DNA of 8,978 bases. Origin: CAYYTU01 sp964474655 (GTDB taxonomy: Bacteria; Chloroflexota; Anaerolineae; B4-G1). Under the pieces are notes generated by a model. The model was given only the letters and a program-made list of their open reading frames with translations. It was not told the DNA's origin and searched no databases. Within the stretch, counting starts at the first letter, position 1, and each line of letters begins with the position of its first letter. Location: contig CAYYTU010000099.1 in NCBI GenBank assembly GCA_964474655.1, positions 1 to 8,978 of the forward strand, in the 5' to 3' direction. The translations under genes and the position numbers were made by a program. Shown here piece by piece: positions 1-7,279 of this stretch.

Positions 1-11
1 CTAAATCATAA

Positions 12-47
12 CACAAAAGTAGTCCAATTTCAAGGCTGACTTTTGTG
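12..47. repeat. 9-bp perfect inverted repeat with 18-nt spacer
   Basis: CACAAAAGT (12-20) is the exact reverse complement of ACTTTTGTG (39-47). It could form a hairpin in RNA reading either way. No run of T follows the right arm, so it does not look like a standard intrinsic terminator for an unseen upstream gene. It could equally be a regulatory site upstream of the candidate promoter at 63-91. Confidence 0.4.
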
Positions 48-62
48 GCAGAGGCAGGGAGG

Positions 63-91
63 TTGTCGATTTTGGCCTCCGAGGTTATCAT
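63..91 (+). promoter_or_regulatory. Candidate promoter of the UROD-like gene
   Basis: TTGTCG (63-68, 4 of 6 to the -35 consensus) and TATCAT (86-91, 5 of 6 to the -10 consensus) are separated by exactly 17 bp. Transcription would start near 98, which leaves a very short leader containing the ribosome binding site at 98-106. This assignment is by eye only. Confidence 0.35.
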
Positions 92-94
92 AAC
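84..94. promoter_or_regulatory. Palindrome GTTAT-C-ATAAC over the -10 box, with a distal half copy at 5-12
   Basis: GTTATCATAAC is a perfect inverted repeat of 5 bp around a central C and covers the candidate -10 box. ATCATAAC from its right half (87-94) recurs exactly at 5-12, 82 bp upstream. Two related sites of this kind could be operator sites for a repressor of the UROD-like gene. Chance is not excluded at this length. Confidence 0.3.
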
Positions 95-97
95 GCC

Positions 98-106
98 AGA
101 GGTGAG
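98..106 (+). promoter_or_regulatory. Ribosome binding site of the UROD-like gene
   Basis: AGAGGTGAG ends 3 nt before the ATG at 110 and is complementary to the 16S rRNA tail over AGGTGA. It selects this ATG over the out-of-frame ATG at 114. Confidence 0.7.
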
Positions 107-109
107 ATT

Positions 110-1324
110 ATGAATGCTCGTGAACGTGTATTGACTGCGCTCGATCATTGTGAACCCGACCGCGTCCCGATTGACTTGGGCGGGTCACCGGTGACCGGCA
201 TTAGCGCCGTGGCCTACAATCGGCTGAAGCGTCATCTGGGTCTGGGCGACGACCCGGTCAAAGTGGCTGACATTATCTTGCAGCTGGCCGAGGTGGAGGA
301 GCCGGTCCGTCGGCGATTGGGCGTCGACGTGATCGGTCTGCCAACGCTGGAACCGTTGCCGGGCGTGTATAACCTGGACTGGAAGCCCTGGACCTTGCCC
401 GATGGGTCTCCGGCGCTCATTGCCGCCGACTTCGAGCCGGAGGAGACTCCCGACGGGGACCTGCTGATCCGAACCGACGATGGCGCTGTGTCTCAGCGGA
501 TGTCCGCCGGGACGTATCACTTCGTCCCAGCGGATCCTTGGTTAGATGAGGCCTCCTGGGAGGCCCTGGAGGATTTTCGGCCCCGCCGGATCTCCGAGGA
601 GACGCTGACGCTTCTGAGCCAATCTGCTCGTCGACTTCACGAGGAGACAGACTACGCCATCTTTGGGTGGTTTGGAGGAAGTCTGGTGGAAGGCGCTCAG
701 TTGGCCCTGGGGTGGATGGCGTTTATGCAGTCCCTCAAGCGTGATCCCGACTTCGTCGCTGCGCTGGTGAAGAAGCTGGCCGACGCCGCGCTGGACGATC
801 TGGCGCGGTATCTGGATGCCGTCGGCGACGTCGTCCACGTCATCGGCTTCGGAGACGACCTGGGGACCCAGGCCGGCCTGCAGTTCAGCCCGGAGCAATA
901 CCGCGAGCTGTTCAAGCCGCATCATCATCGGCTCTATGAACGGGTCCACGAGCAGAGTGAGGCACGGGTCTTTTTGCATAGCTGCGGCTCGATCTATCAG
1001 CTGATCCCGGATCTGATTGAGGTGGGTGTGGATGTGCTGAATCCGATCCAGACCTCGGCCGAGGGGATGGCGCCAGCTCGCCTGAAAGAGGAGTTTGGCG
1101 AGCAGCTTATCTTTTGGGGCGGAGGGTGTTCCTCACAGCAAGTGTTGCCCTGGGCCACGCCCGAGGAGGTAGAGAAGGCCGTGCGGGAGCGATTGGAGAC
1201 CCTGGCACCGGGCGGCGGGTATGTCTTCGCACCGACCCACGACATCCAGCACGATATACCAACCGAGAACATCGTCGCGATGTACGAGGCGGCCCGTAAG
1301 CACGCTCGGTATCCATTGGATTGA
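110..1324 (+). CDS. Uroporphyrinogen decarboxylase-like (MtaA/CmuA-type methyltransferase family) protein
   Basis: A 404-aa cytoplasmic protein of the UROD/MtaA/CmuA superfamily of TIM barrels. The N-terminus (residues 2-22, RERVLTALDH..PDRVPID) is the opening typical of UROD-like methyltransferases. The C-terminal half has VFLHSCG (residues 287-293), WGGGC (336-340), TPEEV (350-354) and a closing YVFAPTHDIQHDIPTENI (371-388). H290, C292 and C340 could be the His-x-Cys...Cys zinc site that activates a thiol such as coenzyme M or another methyl acceptor; that assignment is inference. The arginine-rich RQAGRY motif of true HemE is absent, so haem synthesis is unlikely. At 404 aa it is longer than a typical 340-370 aa member, with extra sequence around residues 85-160. 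The ATG at 110 is preceded by AGAGGTGAG (98-106), a good ribosome binding site. No corrinoid protein or partner methyltransferase lies next to it, so the substrate is unknown. It is convergent with the transporter gene downstream. Confidence 0.9.
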   Translation: MNARERVLTALDHCEPDRVPIDLGGSPVTGISAVAYNRLKRHLGLGDDPVKVADIILQLAEVEEPVRRRLGVDVIGLPTLEPLPGVYNLDWKPWTLPDGSPALIAADFEPEETPDGDLLIRTDDGAVSQRMSAGTYHFVPADPWLDEASWEALEDFRPRRISEETLTLLSQSARRLHEETDYAIFGWFGGSLVEGAQLALGWMAFMQSLKRDPDFVAALVKKLADAALDDLARYLDAVGDVVHVIGFGDDLGTQAGLQFSPEQYRELFKPHHHRLYERVHEQSEARVFLHSCGSIYQLIPDLIEVGVDVLNPIQTSAEGMAPARLKEEFGEQLIFWGGGCSSQQVLPWATPEEVEKAVRERLETLAPGGGYVFAPTHDIQHDIPTENIVAMYEAARKHARYPLD

Positions 1325-1330
1325 GCCAGG

Positions 1331-1948
1331 TTACAGCACCCCCAGCCCCATCAGCGCCCCCATCGCCACGAAGATCGCAGCCGAAAGCCAGAGCAGCAGC
1401 CGTTCCGGGATCAGGCAACACAGCCCGCGCCCTCCGATGACGCCGAGGGCGGTCACTGCCGTCAGAGCCAGCGAGCCTCCTATGAAGATAGCAAGCTCCG
1501 CCGTCGCCCGTCCACTTGCCAGGCTGAGGACGGCCAGCTGCGTCTTGTCGCCCAGCTCGGCCACAAAGAGCAGCGTCAACGTCGAGGTGAAGGCCCGCCA
1601 ACTCCACGAAGCACCATGCTCCCTCGGATCCTCACTGACCTCACAGGTCTCTCCGCCCAGCAGAGCGCCTTCGCTCCGCGTCGCCTCTGCCGCCATCAGC
1701 AGACCCATCACGACGAAGGCGACGGCAGCGACGAGCTGGAGCGTGGTCGGCGGAATCAGACGCGTCAATACCTCCCCGCCGGCTGCGCCCAGCGCCGTGA
1801 CCAACGTCAGCGCCAGGCTGCCGCCCAGGAAGACCGGCAGGGGCCGCCGATACTTGCACGTCTGCGTCAAGACCGCCAGCTGGGTCTTATCGCCCAGCTC
1901 AGCGATGAAGACGACGCCAAAGGCCGAAAATAGCGCACTCCAATCCAT
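1331..1948 (-). CDS. UPF0016/GDT1 (TMEM165-like) family divalent cation transporter, probably Mn2+
   Basis: A 205-aa integral membrane protein made of two homologous halves, each starting with the family signature E-x-G-D-K-T: ELGDKT at residues 17-22 and again at 131-136. Each motif is followed by a QLAVL helix and then by a GGSLALT.VTALG segment (42-54 and 157-169), so the internal duplication can be read directly. About six hydrophobic helices are visible, with a hydrophilic loop at roughly residues 88-117. Known members (human TMEM165, yeast Gdt1, bacterial Mn2+ exporters) move Mn2+ and/or Ca2+ out of the cytosol. The two acidic motifs form the cation path. The ATG at 1948 has GAGG only 2 nt upstream and a better GAGAGG about 14 nt upstream, so initiation may be modest or coupled. 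It is the last gene of the leftward cluster, 81 bp after the large membrane protein. No Mn2+ riboswitch of the yybP-ykoY type could be recognised in that gap. Length and motifs are complete. Confidence 0.93.
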   Translation of the reverse strand: MDWSALFSAFGVVFIAELGDKTQLAVLTQTCKYRRPLPVFLGGSLALTLVTALGAAGGEVLTRLIPPTTLQLVAAVAFVVMGLLMAAEATRSEGALLGGETCEVSEDPREHGASWSWRAFTSTLTLLFVAELGDKTQLAVLSLASGRATAELAIFIGGSLALTAVTALGVIGGRGLCCLIPERLLLWLSAAIFVAMGALMGLGVL

Positions 1949-2029
1949 AACCTCAACAACCTACCTCTCACTGAACCCAGACGACGAAACTCCATTTGAT
2001 CGCTTGGGGGAACCAGACCTCCTACCGCC

Positions 2030-5000
2030 CTACTCGGATAGGACGATGGCATCGGGCAAGATCAGCCGATTGTCCGGCTGTGGCGCCCCCGCGTCGTCGA
2101 CCGCGACTAGCCGCTGCCCGGTATCCGGATCGTACCAGCCGACGACCATCTCGTAGCGGCCCGGCGACACGCCGTCGAGCGAAAGCATCGCCTCGTCGAC
2201 GACCACCTCGCCCTCCACCCACAGGCCGGTGGGGTAGCGGAACCCGCGCGGCATCGTATCCAGCTGCGCGACAGGGCGGCCCGTGCTCGGCTCCGCCAGA
2301 TGGACGAAGTACATATAATGCCGATCCGGCACCGCCAGCGCACGCCAATAAAGCGTCAGATAGAGCGTCGCCCGCTCTCGCCGTAGATCGTATCCCGCCA
2401 GCTCGAGCATCTCGCCGAAGCGAGCGCCCATCGCCTGTTCCATCGGGGGCAGTTCCCAGACGCGCTCGCGCCCGCGCACGGTCACCAGGGCCGAATACGT
2501 ATAGGTGGTCAACGGCGCGTCGCTGGTGGGATCTCGCAATGTGAGTGTGAGGGTGTAATCGCCTGGTGGCATAGTGGGGGGGATAGGGAATCGGAACCGC
2601 CCGGCGACCCACGCATGCGCCGGCCACGTCGAGGGACGAGAGCCGGCGGCCAGCGGTCCGGAGATTGAGCTTGTCGCCGCGTTGGTTCCTCCACGAGCCT
2701 CCAGTTCCCATTCGGCGATGTAATCTTCCTCCGGTTGTTTGCTTGTCAGCCATCCGATGGTGAAGTTCAGATCCTCGCCTTGTTTTACACGCTCCGGCAC
2801 CTCGATCTCGCTCAGCGCCAGGTCGTCGGTGAGCTCCGTGATGATCGGAGCCTCGGGACGTCTGGTCACTTGTTCCAGCGCGACGGGCATGGTGGCCTGC
2901 CCCACGTTCTCCAGTGTCGCGACGCGATAGAGGCTCACGGTGAGAGTGTAGGCGTCGCCGGGAGGTGTGCCTTTGGGTAGTGAAAGCCGATAGGGGTCGG
3001 TGAAGAAGCACTTGGTGGGCCACAGGCTGGTGGGCATAAATCCCCGACCGGGCTGTGTCTCCAGCCGCGCCCATTCGTTGCCAGCCGGATCGGTCAGCTG
3101 GAGGCTGAGCCCGTAGTTAGCGGCGACGCGGCGCGTGACCGACCATTCGAGCGCCACGTCGAGCACGGTGGACCGGGGCTGCGTGACGTCGACGCCGTGC
3201 AGCCGCAGCGCGCCATCGGCGAACGTGTCCGCGGCTGGAGATGGCGGGTTAGCCCCCGCACCCTGGATCCAGACCGGACGCAGATAGACCGGCGATCGCT
3301 CGCTGCGCTCCGCCAGACGAACCAGGTAGAGCCCCGGGGCCGTACGCTCCGAGATAGGCAGCATCACCGTGGGCGACCCGGCCTCGGACGTGGGCAGCCA
3401 CTCGACGGTGCTTTCCGCCACCGGAGGATGCCCAGCGTGGCGGACCGCCGCCGGCGAGACCAAAGCGACGCTGACGACCGCCTTTGACGGCGTGGCCAGT
3501 CCTTCGAGCGTGACCTCCAGCGCCCGGCCCGGCGAGAGCTGCCTGGTGTTGTAGCGGTAGCCGGTCATCGTGACGCCGCCGATCTCGATCCCGTCGGGAT
3601 TGTGGTGCAAGTATGGCCTTTGCTCGAAGTCCATCGTCAGATCGGCGTCGTGGGAGGGTGAGACGCGGGGAGCGAAGGCGACGAGCAGAACGAGCAACGC
3701 GACGAAGACCGCGAGACAGATTATGTGGGGCAGAAGTGACCTCGCCCCTGCAGGGCCATGTTGTGGCTCGGAGCTCCGTGTCTGGGTTTGGATCGTCACA
3801 CTTCTGATTATCACGCCAATGGTCAGCAGCAGCGCAGCGAGCGATACGATCTCAGCTCCCAGCCGCAGCCAGGTGCGGCCCAGCTGGATGTCGACCTGGT
3901 GAGCGCCGGGGGGAACGTGGAGCGTTAGATAGCCCGAATCCAGCGCCGGAGTCGTCGGCACAGGCTGGCCGTCCACCGTAGCACGCCAGCCCGGCCAGTA
4001 GTGGAGCGGAAAAGCGAGCTTGGCATCATCGGCGCCGACGTCGACCCGCCAGCGGCGATGCGTGGGCTGGTGCACCAGCTTCTCGGCAGCCGCCAGCGTC
4101 CCGTCGAGCGGGATGGGTTGGGGGGGCGCCTCCGGGTCGAAGAGGGCCGGGCCGGTATGCGGGCGCGGCTTCGCCCAGCGCGGCAGGTATTCGTAGCGGA
4201 TGGTGGAGCCGATGTTGCCGGTGAAGAGCTCATACAGCTGCAATCGCTGAGCCACGACCTCGTCGGCGGTGATGGGCAGGTAGTCGGGTTGGAGGCCCAT
4301 CAGGCTAGAGATCGTTAGTAGTCCGGCTACCACTGCGGCAAAGACCCATTGCTGGCGACGGAGAGGCAACACGATAGCGCCGATGAACAACGCGCCGAAA
4401 AGGGCTTGCACCGAAAGAAAGCGCCAGGGGAACTGGACCATAGGCAGCAGTGGCACGCGATCCCACACGGCGCGCGAGAGCGGCGTGATCAGCCCGGTGC
4501 TGAGGAGTAACCCCAGGAGACCAAAGAGGATACGCGAATCGTGCCGGCCCGCGAATGACCTGAGGAGCCCAGTCGTTTGGAGAAACCGGGCTTCTTCCTT
4601 CGCAATAAGGCAAGCCCAACGGATGATGACGAGGACAAGGCCGAGCAGCACCAGAACGGCTTGCACCAGCCCCATCGCAAACGGCGACGACCGATCGGGG
4701 GAAATATCGTAGTCGAAGATAACGGTCGATTGTATCAGGTTGCTTCCACGGAAGTGTCCTCCGTAGAAGAAGTAGCCGCTGGTTTGCGAGGTGAGCTGAA
4801 CGTCGCCGATTTCGCCCAGGGCCGGGACCCAGAACCAGGCGGAGAGCAGGATCCCGAGCCCCAGGGCCAGCCCGCCTTGTAGCAAGATCCGTTTGCGGTG
4901 GCTTCCATCGCGCCAGGCCAGTAGCAGCAGGTAGAGCAGTGTGAAGGGCGTGAAGATGAGAGCCGAGACGTTGTGAGTGAGGATCAGACCGGCGTAGGCG

Positions 5001-5587
5001 ATAGCGGGCCACATCCACGAGGAGCTCCGCAGCGGGCAGCGCTGTTCGGAGCCCGCGAGGCGTTCCAGGCCCCATAGGATGAGCGGGTAGAAGGCGAAAG
5101 CGGCGAACTCCGAAAGGGAGTCGCCCCGCACGTAGACGTTGACCAGATGGTAGGGCGCCAGGGTGTAGGCCGTGGCGGCCAGCCAGCCGGCGGTTCGGTT
5201 GCCGAGCACGCGCCTGGCCCAGCCGTACGTCCCCAGTCCTGCGGCTGCGAGGAAGAACGTCTGGGTCAGCTTGATAGCGCTCAGTACGTCCAGGGCCACC
5301 AGTGTGAGCGCAGCGGACAGGTAGTAGGGCAGCGCGGCATAGTAACTGAAGAAGGGATAGCCCAGGCCGTAGGCAGCGTCGGGCATCCAACGCACGGGGA
5401 AGACGCCGGCCCGCAGGTTGACCGCCATTTGGTGCGTGCGTAGCAAGAGGAAGGGGCTATCGCCCCCACCGCGGGTGTTCAATAACCCTGGTCCCCACAA
5501 CGGCGCGGCGGCTATCAGCGTCAAAACCAAAAGCGCCGCCAGGGGCAAGACCTTGCCCCAGGCGACGCTCCGTAGACGGGCCTTCAT
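2030..5587 (-). CDS. Large polytopic membrane protein, PTPS-related/YfhO-like putative GT-C glycosyltransferase with tandem beta-sandwich tail
   Basis: A 1185-aa protein. Residues 1-640 form a membrane domain with about 12-13 hydrophobic helices (approximately 13-30, 86-105, 110-126, 133-147, 160-173, 196-223, 236-255, 303-322, 351-367, 390-408, 415-429, 575-594, 620-638). The first loop carries GGGDSPFLLLRTHQ (residues 40-53), resembling the acidic first loop of GT-C enzymes that use polyprenyl-phosphate sugars on the outer membrane face. The overall pattern fits the 6-pyruvoyl-tetrahydropterin-synthase-related membrane family (PF10131). Before the last two helices, residues 528-570 (HYWPGWRATVDGQPV...VPPGAHQV) match the soluble end of YfhO-type proteins. 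Residues 640-1185 look extracytoplasmic and built from four beta-sandwich units, each ending in a PG.Y-type strand (750-762, 875-888, 1007-1019, 1141-1153). The ATG at 5587 follows GACGAAG, a weak binding site, 45 bp after the LysM gene, which suggests coupling. Donor and acceptor are unknown; a flippase or sensor role cannot be excluded. Confidence 0.88.
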   Translation of the reverse strand: MKARLRSVAWGKVLPLAALLVLTLIAAAPLWGPGLLNTRGGGDSPFLLLRTHQMAVNLRAGVFPVRWMPDAAYGLGYPFFSYYAALPYYLSAALTLVALDVLSAIKLTQTFFLAAAGLGTYGWARRVLGNRTAGWLAATAYTLAPYHLVNVYVRGDSLSEFAAFAFYPLILWGLERLAGSEQRCPLRSSSWMWPAIAYAGLILTHNVSALIFTPFTLLYLLLLAWRDGSHRKRILLQGGLALGLGILLSAWFWVPALGEIGDVQLTSQTSGYFFYGGHFRGSNLIQSTVIFDYDISPDRSSPFAMGLVQAVLVLLGLVLVIIRWACLIAKEEARFLQTTGLLRSFAGRHDSRILFGLLGLLLSTGLITPLSRAVWDRVPLLPMVQFPWRFLSVQALFGALFIGAIVLPLRRQQWVFAAVVAGLLTISSLMGLQPDYLPITADEVVAQRLQLYELFTGNIGSTIRYEYLPRWAKPRPHTGPALFDPEAPPQPIPLDGTLAAAEKLVHQPTHRRWRVDVGADDAKLAFPLHYWPGWRATVDGQPVPTTPALDSGYLTLHVPPGAHQVDIQLGRTWLRLGAEIVSLAALLLTIGVIIRSVTIQTQTRSSEPQHGPAGARSLLPHIICLAVFVALLVLLVAFAPRVSPSHDADLTMDFEQRPYLHHNPDGIEIGGVTMTGYRYNTRQLSPGRALEVTLEGLATPSKAVVSVALVSPAAVRHAGHPPVAESTVEWLPTSEAGSPTVMLPISERTAPGLYLVRLAERSERSPVYLRPVWIQGAGANPPSPAADTFADGALRLHGVDVTQPRSTVLDVALEWSVTRRVAANYGLSLQLTDPAGNEWARLETQPGRGFMPTSLWPTKCFFTDPYRLSLPKGTPPGDAYTLTVSLYRVATLENVGQATMPVALEQVTRRPEAPIITELTDDLALSEIEVPERVKQGEDLNFTIGWLTSKQPEEDYIAEWELEARGGTNAATSSISGPLAAGSRPSTWPAHAWVAGRFRFPIPPTMPPGDYTLTLTLRDPTSDAPLTTYTYSALVTVRGRERVWELPPMEQAMGARFGEMLELAGYDLRRERATLYLTLYWRALAVPDRHYMYFVHLAEPSTGRPVAQLDTMPRGFRYPTGLWVEGEVVVDEAMLSLDGVSPGRYEMVVGWYDPDTGQRLVAVDDAGAPQPDNRLILPDAIVLSE

Positions 5588-5632
5588 CTTCGTCTTGCTG
5601 TTGTGGCTTCTCTTGACCTGCTTGGGGAGGAG

Positions 5633-7264
5633 CTACCCCAGGCGTCTGCGCTGCGTGAGCACGAAGAGCACGGCGATGGCAGCGGCCAGGATAAGTACCA
5701 TGACGCCGGCCACTCGCGCGACGATGGACAAGATGTTGCTGAAGGAGGATCCGCCGTTTGGGTTGTTACTTTCGCTGCCGCCCCCTTCTGTGGCCTCGGG
5801 GCTTTCGGTGGCTTCTTCGCCCTCGCCGGGCTCGGCTCCTTCGCTGCGGACGCTACCAAATTGGATCTCGAGGCTGGTATCTTCGCTCAGCGCCACGTCC
5901 CGTTCCGCCGATCCGCTCGGCTCATAGCCCGATGGTGCACTGTGGATCACACGATAGGCTCCTGGATCCAGGCCGGTGAAGCAGTAAGGCTCGCTGACCC
6001 CATCCGAGGTGTAGGTATCGATGACGCCCGAGGCATCAGCAAGGGTGAATTCCGCGTTGGGCAGCATCTCCTCGGCGTCTGGGTCCCGGAACGTATCGCT
6101 GTTGCGATCGTGATAGGCCAGCACGCAGACCGACGATCCGGTCTCCTCCGTGCTTCCTTCTCCTTCCCCTTCCCCTTCCCCTTCCCCTTCCTCGCCGTCT
6201 GGATCGCCTTCTTCTCCTGGTGTTGCTTCTGTCTCCTCCGATGCTTCTTCCGTCGGGGTGGGCGAAGGAAGCTCGGTCGGTGTGGCCTCTTCATCAGGCA
6301 GTGAGACTATAACCTCCTGGCCGATCTGGAGCATATCATTGGGGCCGAGGGAACCAGCGTTGAGCTCCCGGAGTTGGTCCGCTGATACATCGTATTGGAG
6401 CGCGATGCCGAAGAGCGTATCGCCCTCTTCGACGATGTGAACCGTGGCCCCGTCAGGGCGCGGCGTCGAGGTGGCCGGAGGCGTGGGAGAAGGGCCCGGC
6501 GTCGGTGTGTCGGGAGGAGGAGGTGGAGTGGCGGTGGGAGTTTGTTCCATCTCCCCCGGGTAGAGGCCCAGGCCATCCAGGAAGAAACCGTTATTATCCA
6601 GGCCCCACTTGGTCCACATCTCTATAAATACACGCATCTCGGGCTCGGTGGCGACGAACTCATACTCGTACGTATTGTAGTTCAAGAAGAAGTTCGAGGT
6701 GTTGGATCCGTTCCACCAACCACTGTACGCGATGGCGTCTCGGTTTTGCCAATTGACCCCCTTGGGTCCTGCGCCCAGGCGTACTCGCGCGGAGTCGGCG
6801 TCGGTCGGGGCTTGCTTGCCGCCATCCCAGTCAAAGACGTCGACGAAGACGGGAACGACGAATCTGTACCTGCGTCCGACCTCCAACCCGCTGACATCCT
6901 GGGATAGCGCGACGTAGATGGGAGTGTTTGACCAGAAGATTTTCATACAATAGGAGCCGTCCCGCAAGAAGGCATTACGTTCCTTGGTGGGAATTTGGTC
7001 CTTGGGCAATATGCGGCTTTCTGGTTTGGAGGCCGTTGCCTGTGCCTCTGGAGGCGTTTCGCCTTCCAGCCAGTCCATACGCCATCCGTTGCCCACTTGC
7101 TGGGTACCGCTGAGATCGTACCATCCCCCTTCAAAACCGGGATTCTTTAAGATGTTCTCCTGACCTTGCACGATCGACTGGGGAGCTGTCGTTATAAAGG
7201 TTGCCAGCACAATCAGCGCTATGCTCCTCCATACGATAGGCAAGGCGGTGTTTTTAGTTATCAC
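5633..7264 (-). CDS. Secreted, membrane-anchored LysM protein with N-terminal beta-sandwich (CBM-like) and SdrD/Cna-B-like domains
   Basis: About 543 aa from a GTG at 7264 (551 aa if begun at the ATG at 7288). Numbering from the longer form: signal peptide about 12-43 (basic start, hydrophobic 20-33, small residues near 35-42); a beta-sandwich-like domain 46-244 opening ILKNPGFEGG and closing FFLDGLGLYPG; Pro/Thr linker 245-280; LysM 281-330 (VHIVEEGDTLFGIALQYD...IGQEVIV); Glu/Gly linker 331-386; an SdrD/Cna-B-like domain 387-479 with a calcium-loop-like HDRNSDTFRDPDAEE and YCFTGLDPGAYRV; linker 480-517; one membrane helix 519-544; then QRRR. It should sit outside the cell, held by the C-terminal helix, with LysM binding N-acetylglucosamine-containing glycan. 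The start is chosen because AGGAGG (7279-7274) lies 9 nt before the GTG but abuts the ATG at 7273 and lies inside the longest reading. It is a paralogue of the upstream 332-aa protein over the first domain. The ligand of that domain is unknown. Confidence 0.88.
   Translation of the reverse strand: MITKNTALPIVWRSIALIVLATFITTAPQSIVQGQENILKNPGFEGGWYDLSGTQQVGNGWRMDWLEGETPPEAQATASKPESRILPKDQIPTKERNAFLRDGSYCMKIFWSNTPIYVALSQDVSGLEVGRRYRFVVPVFVDVFDWDGGKQAPTDADSARVRLGAGPKGVNWQNRDAIAYSGWWNGSNTSNFFLNYNTYEYEFVATEPEMRVFIEMWTKWGLDNNGFFLDGLGLYPGEMEQTPTATPPPPPDTPTPGPSPTPPATSTPRPDGATVHIVEEGDTLFGIALQYDVSADQLRELNAGSLGPNDMLQIGQEVIVSLPDEEATPTELPSPTPTEEASEETEATPGEEGDPDGEEGEGEGEGEGEGSTEETGSSVCVLAYHDRNSDTFRDPDAEEMLPNAEFTLADASGVIDTYTSDGVSEPYCFTGLDPGAYRVIHSAPSGYEPSGSAERDVALSEDTSLEIQFGSVRSEGAEPGEGEEATESPEATEGGGSESNNPNGGSSFSNILSIVARVAGVMVLILAAAIAVLFVLTQRRRLG
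6164..6191 (-). repeat. Hexanucleotide microsatellite (GGGGAA on the coding strand) in the LysM protein linker
   Basis: On the plus strand TTCCCC is repeated four times without error (6164-6187), followed by a partial unit. On the coding strand this gives alternating Gly-Glu (residues about 368-378 of the long form) in the linker between LysM and the SdrD-like domain. The unit is 6 nt, so gain or loss of copies would change linker length without a frameshift. Confidence 0.85.
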
Positions 7265-7273
7265 TTCTCTCAT

Positions 7274-7279
7274 CCTCCT
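7274..7279 (-). promoter_or_regulatory. Strong ribosome binding site AGGAGG that decides the LysM gene start
   Basis: On the minus strand AGGAGG lies 9 nt before a GTG (7264-7262) and directly against an ATG (7273-7271). The ATG at 7288 lies upstream of it. The normal spacing points to the GTG as the true start, and the resulting product still has a basic start followed by a hydrophobic signal segment. Confidence 0.55.

Noticed and set aside
12..47. Hairpin considered as an intrinsic terminator of an unseen upstream gene
   Set aside because: No T-run follows the right arm and the stem is weak and AT-rich with an 18-nt loop.
110..1324. Considered as true HemE uroporphyrinogen decarboxylase
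   Set aside because: The N-terminal RQAGRY substrate-binding motif is missing, and the HSCG/GGGC residues point to the methyltransferase branch.
1221..2156. A 311-codon plus-strand frame across the convergent junction
   Set aside because: It lies antisense to the transporter gene and overlaps the UROD-like gene. Its Ser/Pro/Thr/Arg-rich composition is that of a GC-driven shadow.
4305..5390. A 361-codon minus-strand frame inside the large membrane protein gene, and a similar 350-codon frame at 2022-3074
   Set aside because: They are alternate-frame readings of the same strand with Arg/Gly/Ala-rich composition and no membrane or domain pattern, whereas the 1185-aa frame has clear family features.
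6162..6193. TTCCCC tract considered as a CRISPR or protein-binding repeat array
   Set aside because: The units are contiguous 6-mers without spacers, in frame within a coding linker.
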